Shown here: in pieces, positions 63,861-64,000 of the stretch
Numbering within the stretch: the stretch's first letter is position 1
Layout of the letters: each line of letters starts with the position of its first letter
Assembly: GCA_034620365.1 (NCBI GenBank)
Contig: JAQGEQ010000084.1
Span: 744,001 to 808,000, forward strand
DNA length: 64,000 bases
Source of the DNA: Pegea sp. RAD2-039
Lineage: Eukaryota > Chordata > Thaliacea > Salpida > Salpidae
Reading direction: 5' to 3'
Translations under genes and position numbers: made by a program
The notes under the pieces: generated by a model
Databases searched by the model: none
Told to the model about the DNA's origin: nothing
The model's input: the letters and a program-made list of their open reading frames with translations, nothing else

Positions 63861-64000
63861 GTAAAAAATTGAAATTTGTACAAAGTCTAGTAAACTTGTC
63901 TTCCTGAAATTTATTTTAATTCTAAATTTTTGTATCTTCTTTGCAAATATAATAATTCAAAATCAAGATTTTCTAAGTTTTCAATCTAATTATATTTTAT

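Overview
This is a nuclear genome window from an animal. The genes are split by GT-AG introns, most of them 46-56 bp long. The background is very AT-rich, and several products belong to metazoan gene sets: Fringe, the Wnt-inactivating protease TIKI, IQGAP, GTSF1 of the piRNA pathway, and a chondroitin-synthase family member. TIKI together with Fringe, GTSF1 and a Tantalus-domain protein fits a bilaterian with a fairly compact genome. I cannot fix the phylum; a tunicate or another small-genome invertebrate is a guess only.

Layout. 881-4624 (+) is a 16-exon chondroitin synthase/polymerizing-factor homologue that has lost both metal-binding motifs. 4.6-13.5 kb is gene-poor and holds a decayed restriction-like-endonuclease LINE (minus strand) next to a truncated CR1/L2/Jockey-type LINE. 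13508-14002 (+) is an intronless gene I do not recognise. 14471-16672 (+) is GTSF1 and 17885-18865 (+) is an intronless Fringe. 19-23.3 kb is LINE debris, including a 1.6-kb CR1-type copy. 23.3-26.4 kb is AT-rich and empty.

26408-36730 (+) is a complete 37-exon IQGAP. 39.1-42.5 kb is a long minus-strand LINE (ORF1, remnant of EN, RT) followed by a separate plus-strand LINE tail. 42945-44323 (-) is TIKI, missing its first exon, with a 1.4-kb A/G-rich satellite just upstream. 50.3-53.1 kb is another long LINE copy. 53980-55188 (+) is an intronless KAT8/MOF-like acetyltransferase, convergent with intronless mitochondrial ribosomal protein S7 (55287-56072, -). 57833-59387 (+) is a minimal TUT4/7-type nucleotidyltransferase whose last codons overlap, antisense, those of a Tantalus-domain gene (59351-60528, -). 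The window ends inside SEC11 (63648 onward, +).

There is no operon logic here; the genes are independent. Two threads are worth noting. GTSF1 acts in the piRNA pathway and TUT-type enzymes act on RNA 3' ends, in a window that carries at least five related LINE copies. The other thread is a strongly over-represented octamer, TGACGTCA. It occurs about 40 times, confined almost wholly to 31.8-37, 43-48.8 and 54-60 kb, in introns, spacers and coding sequence alike. All exon models were built by hand from splice consensus, reading phase and remembered family features; no alignment software was used.
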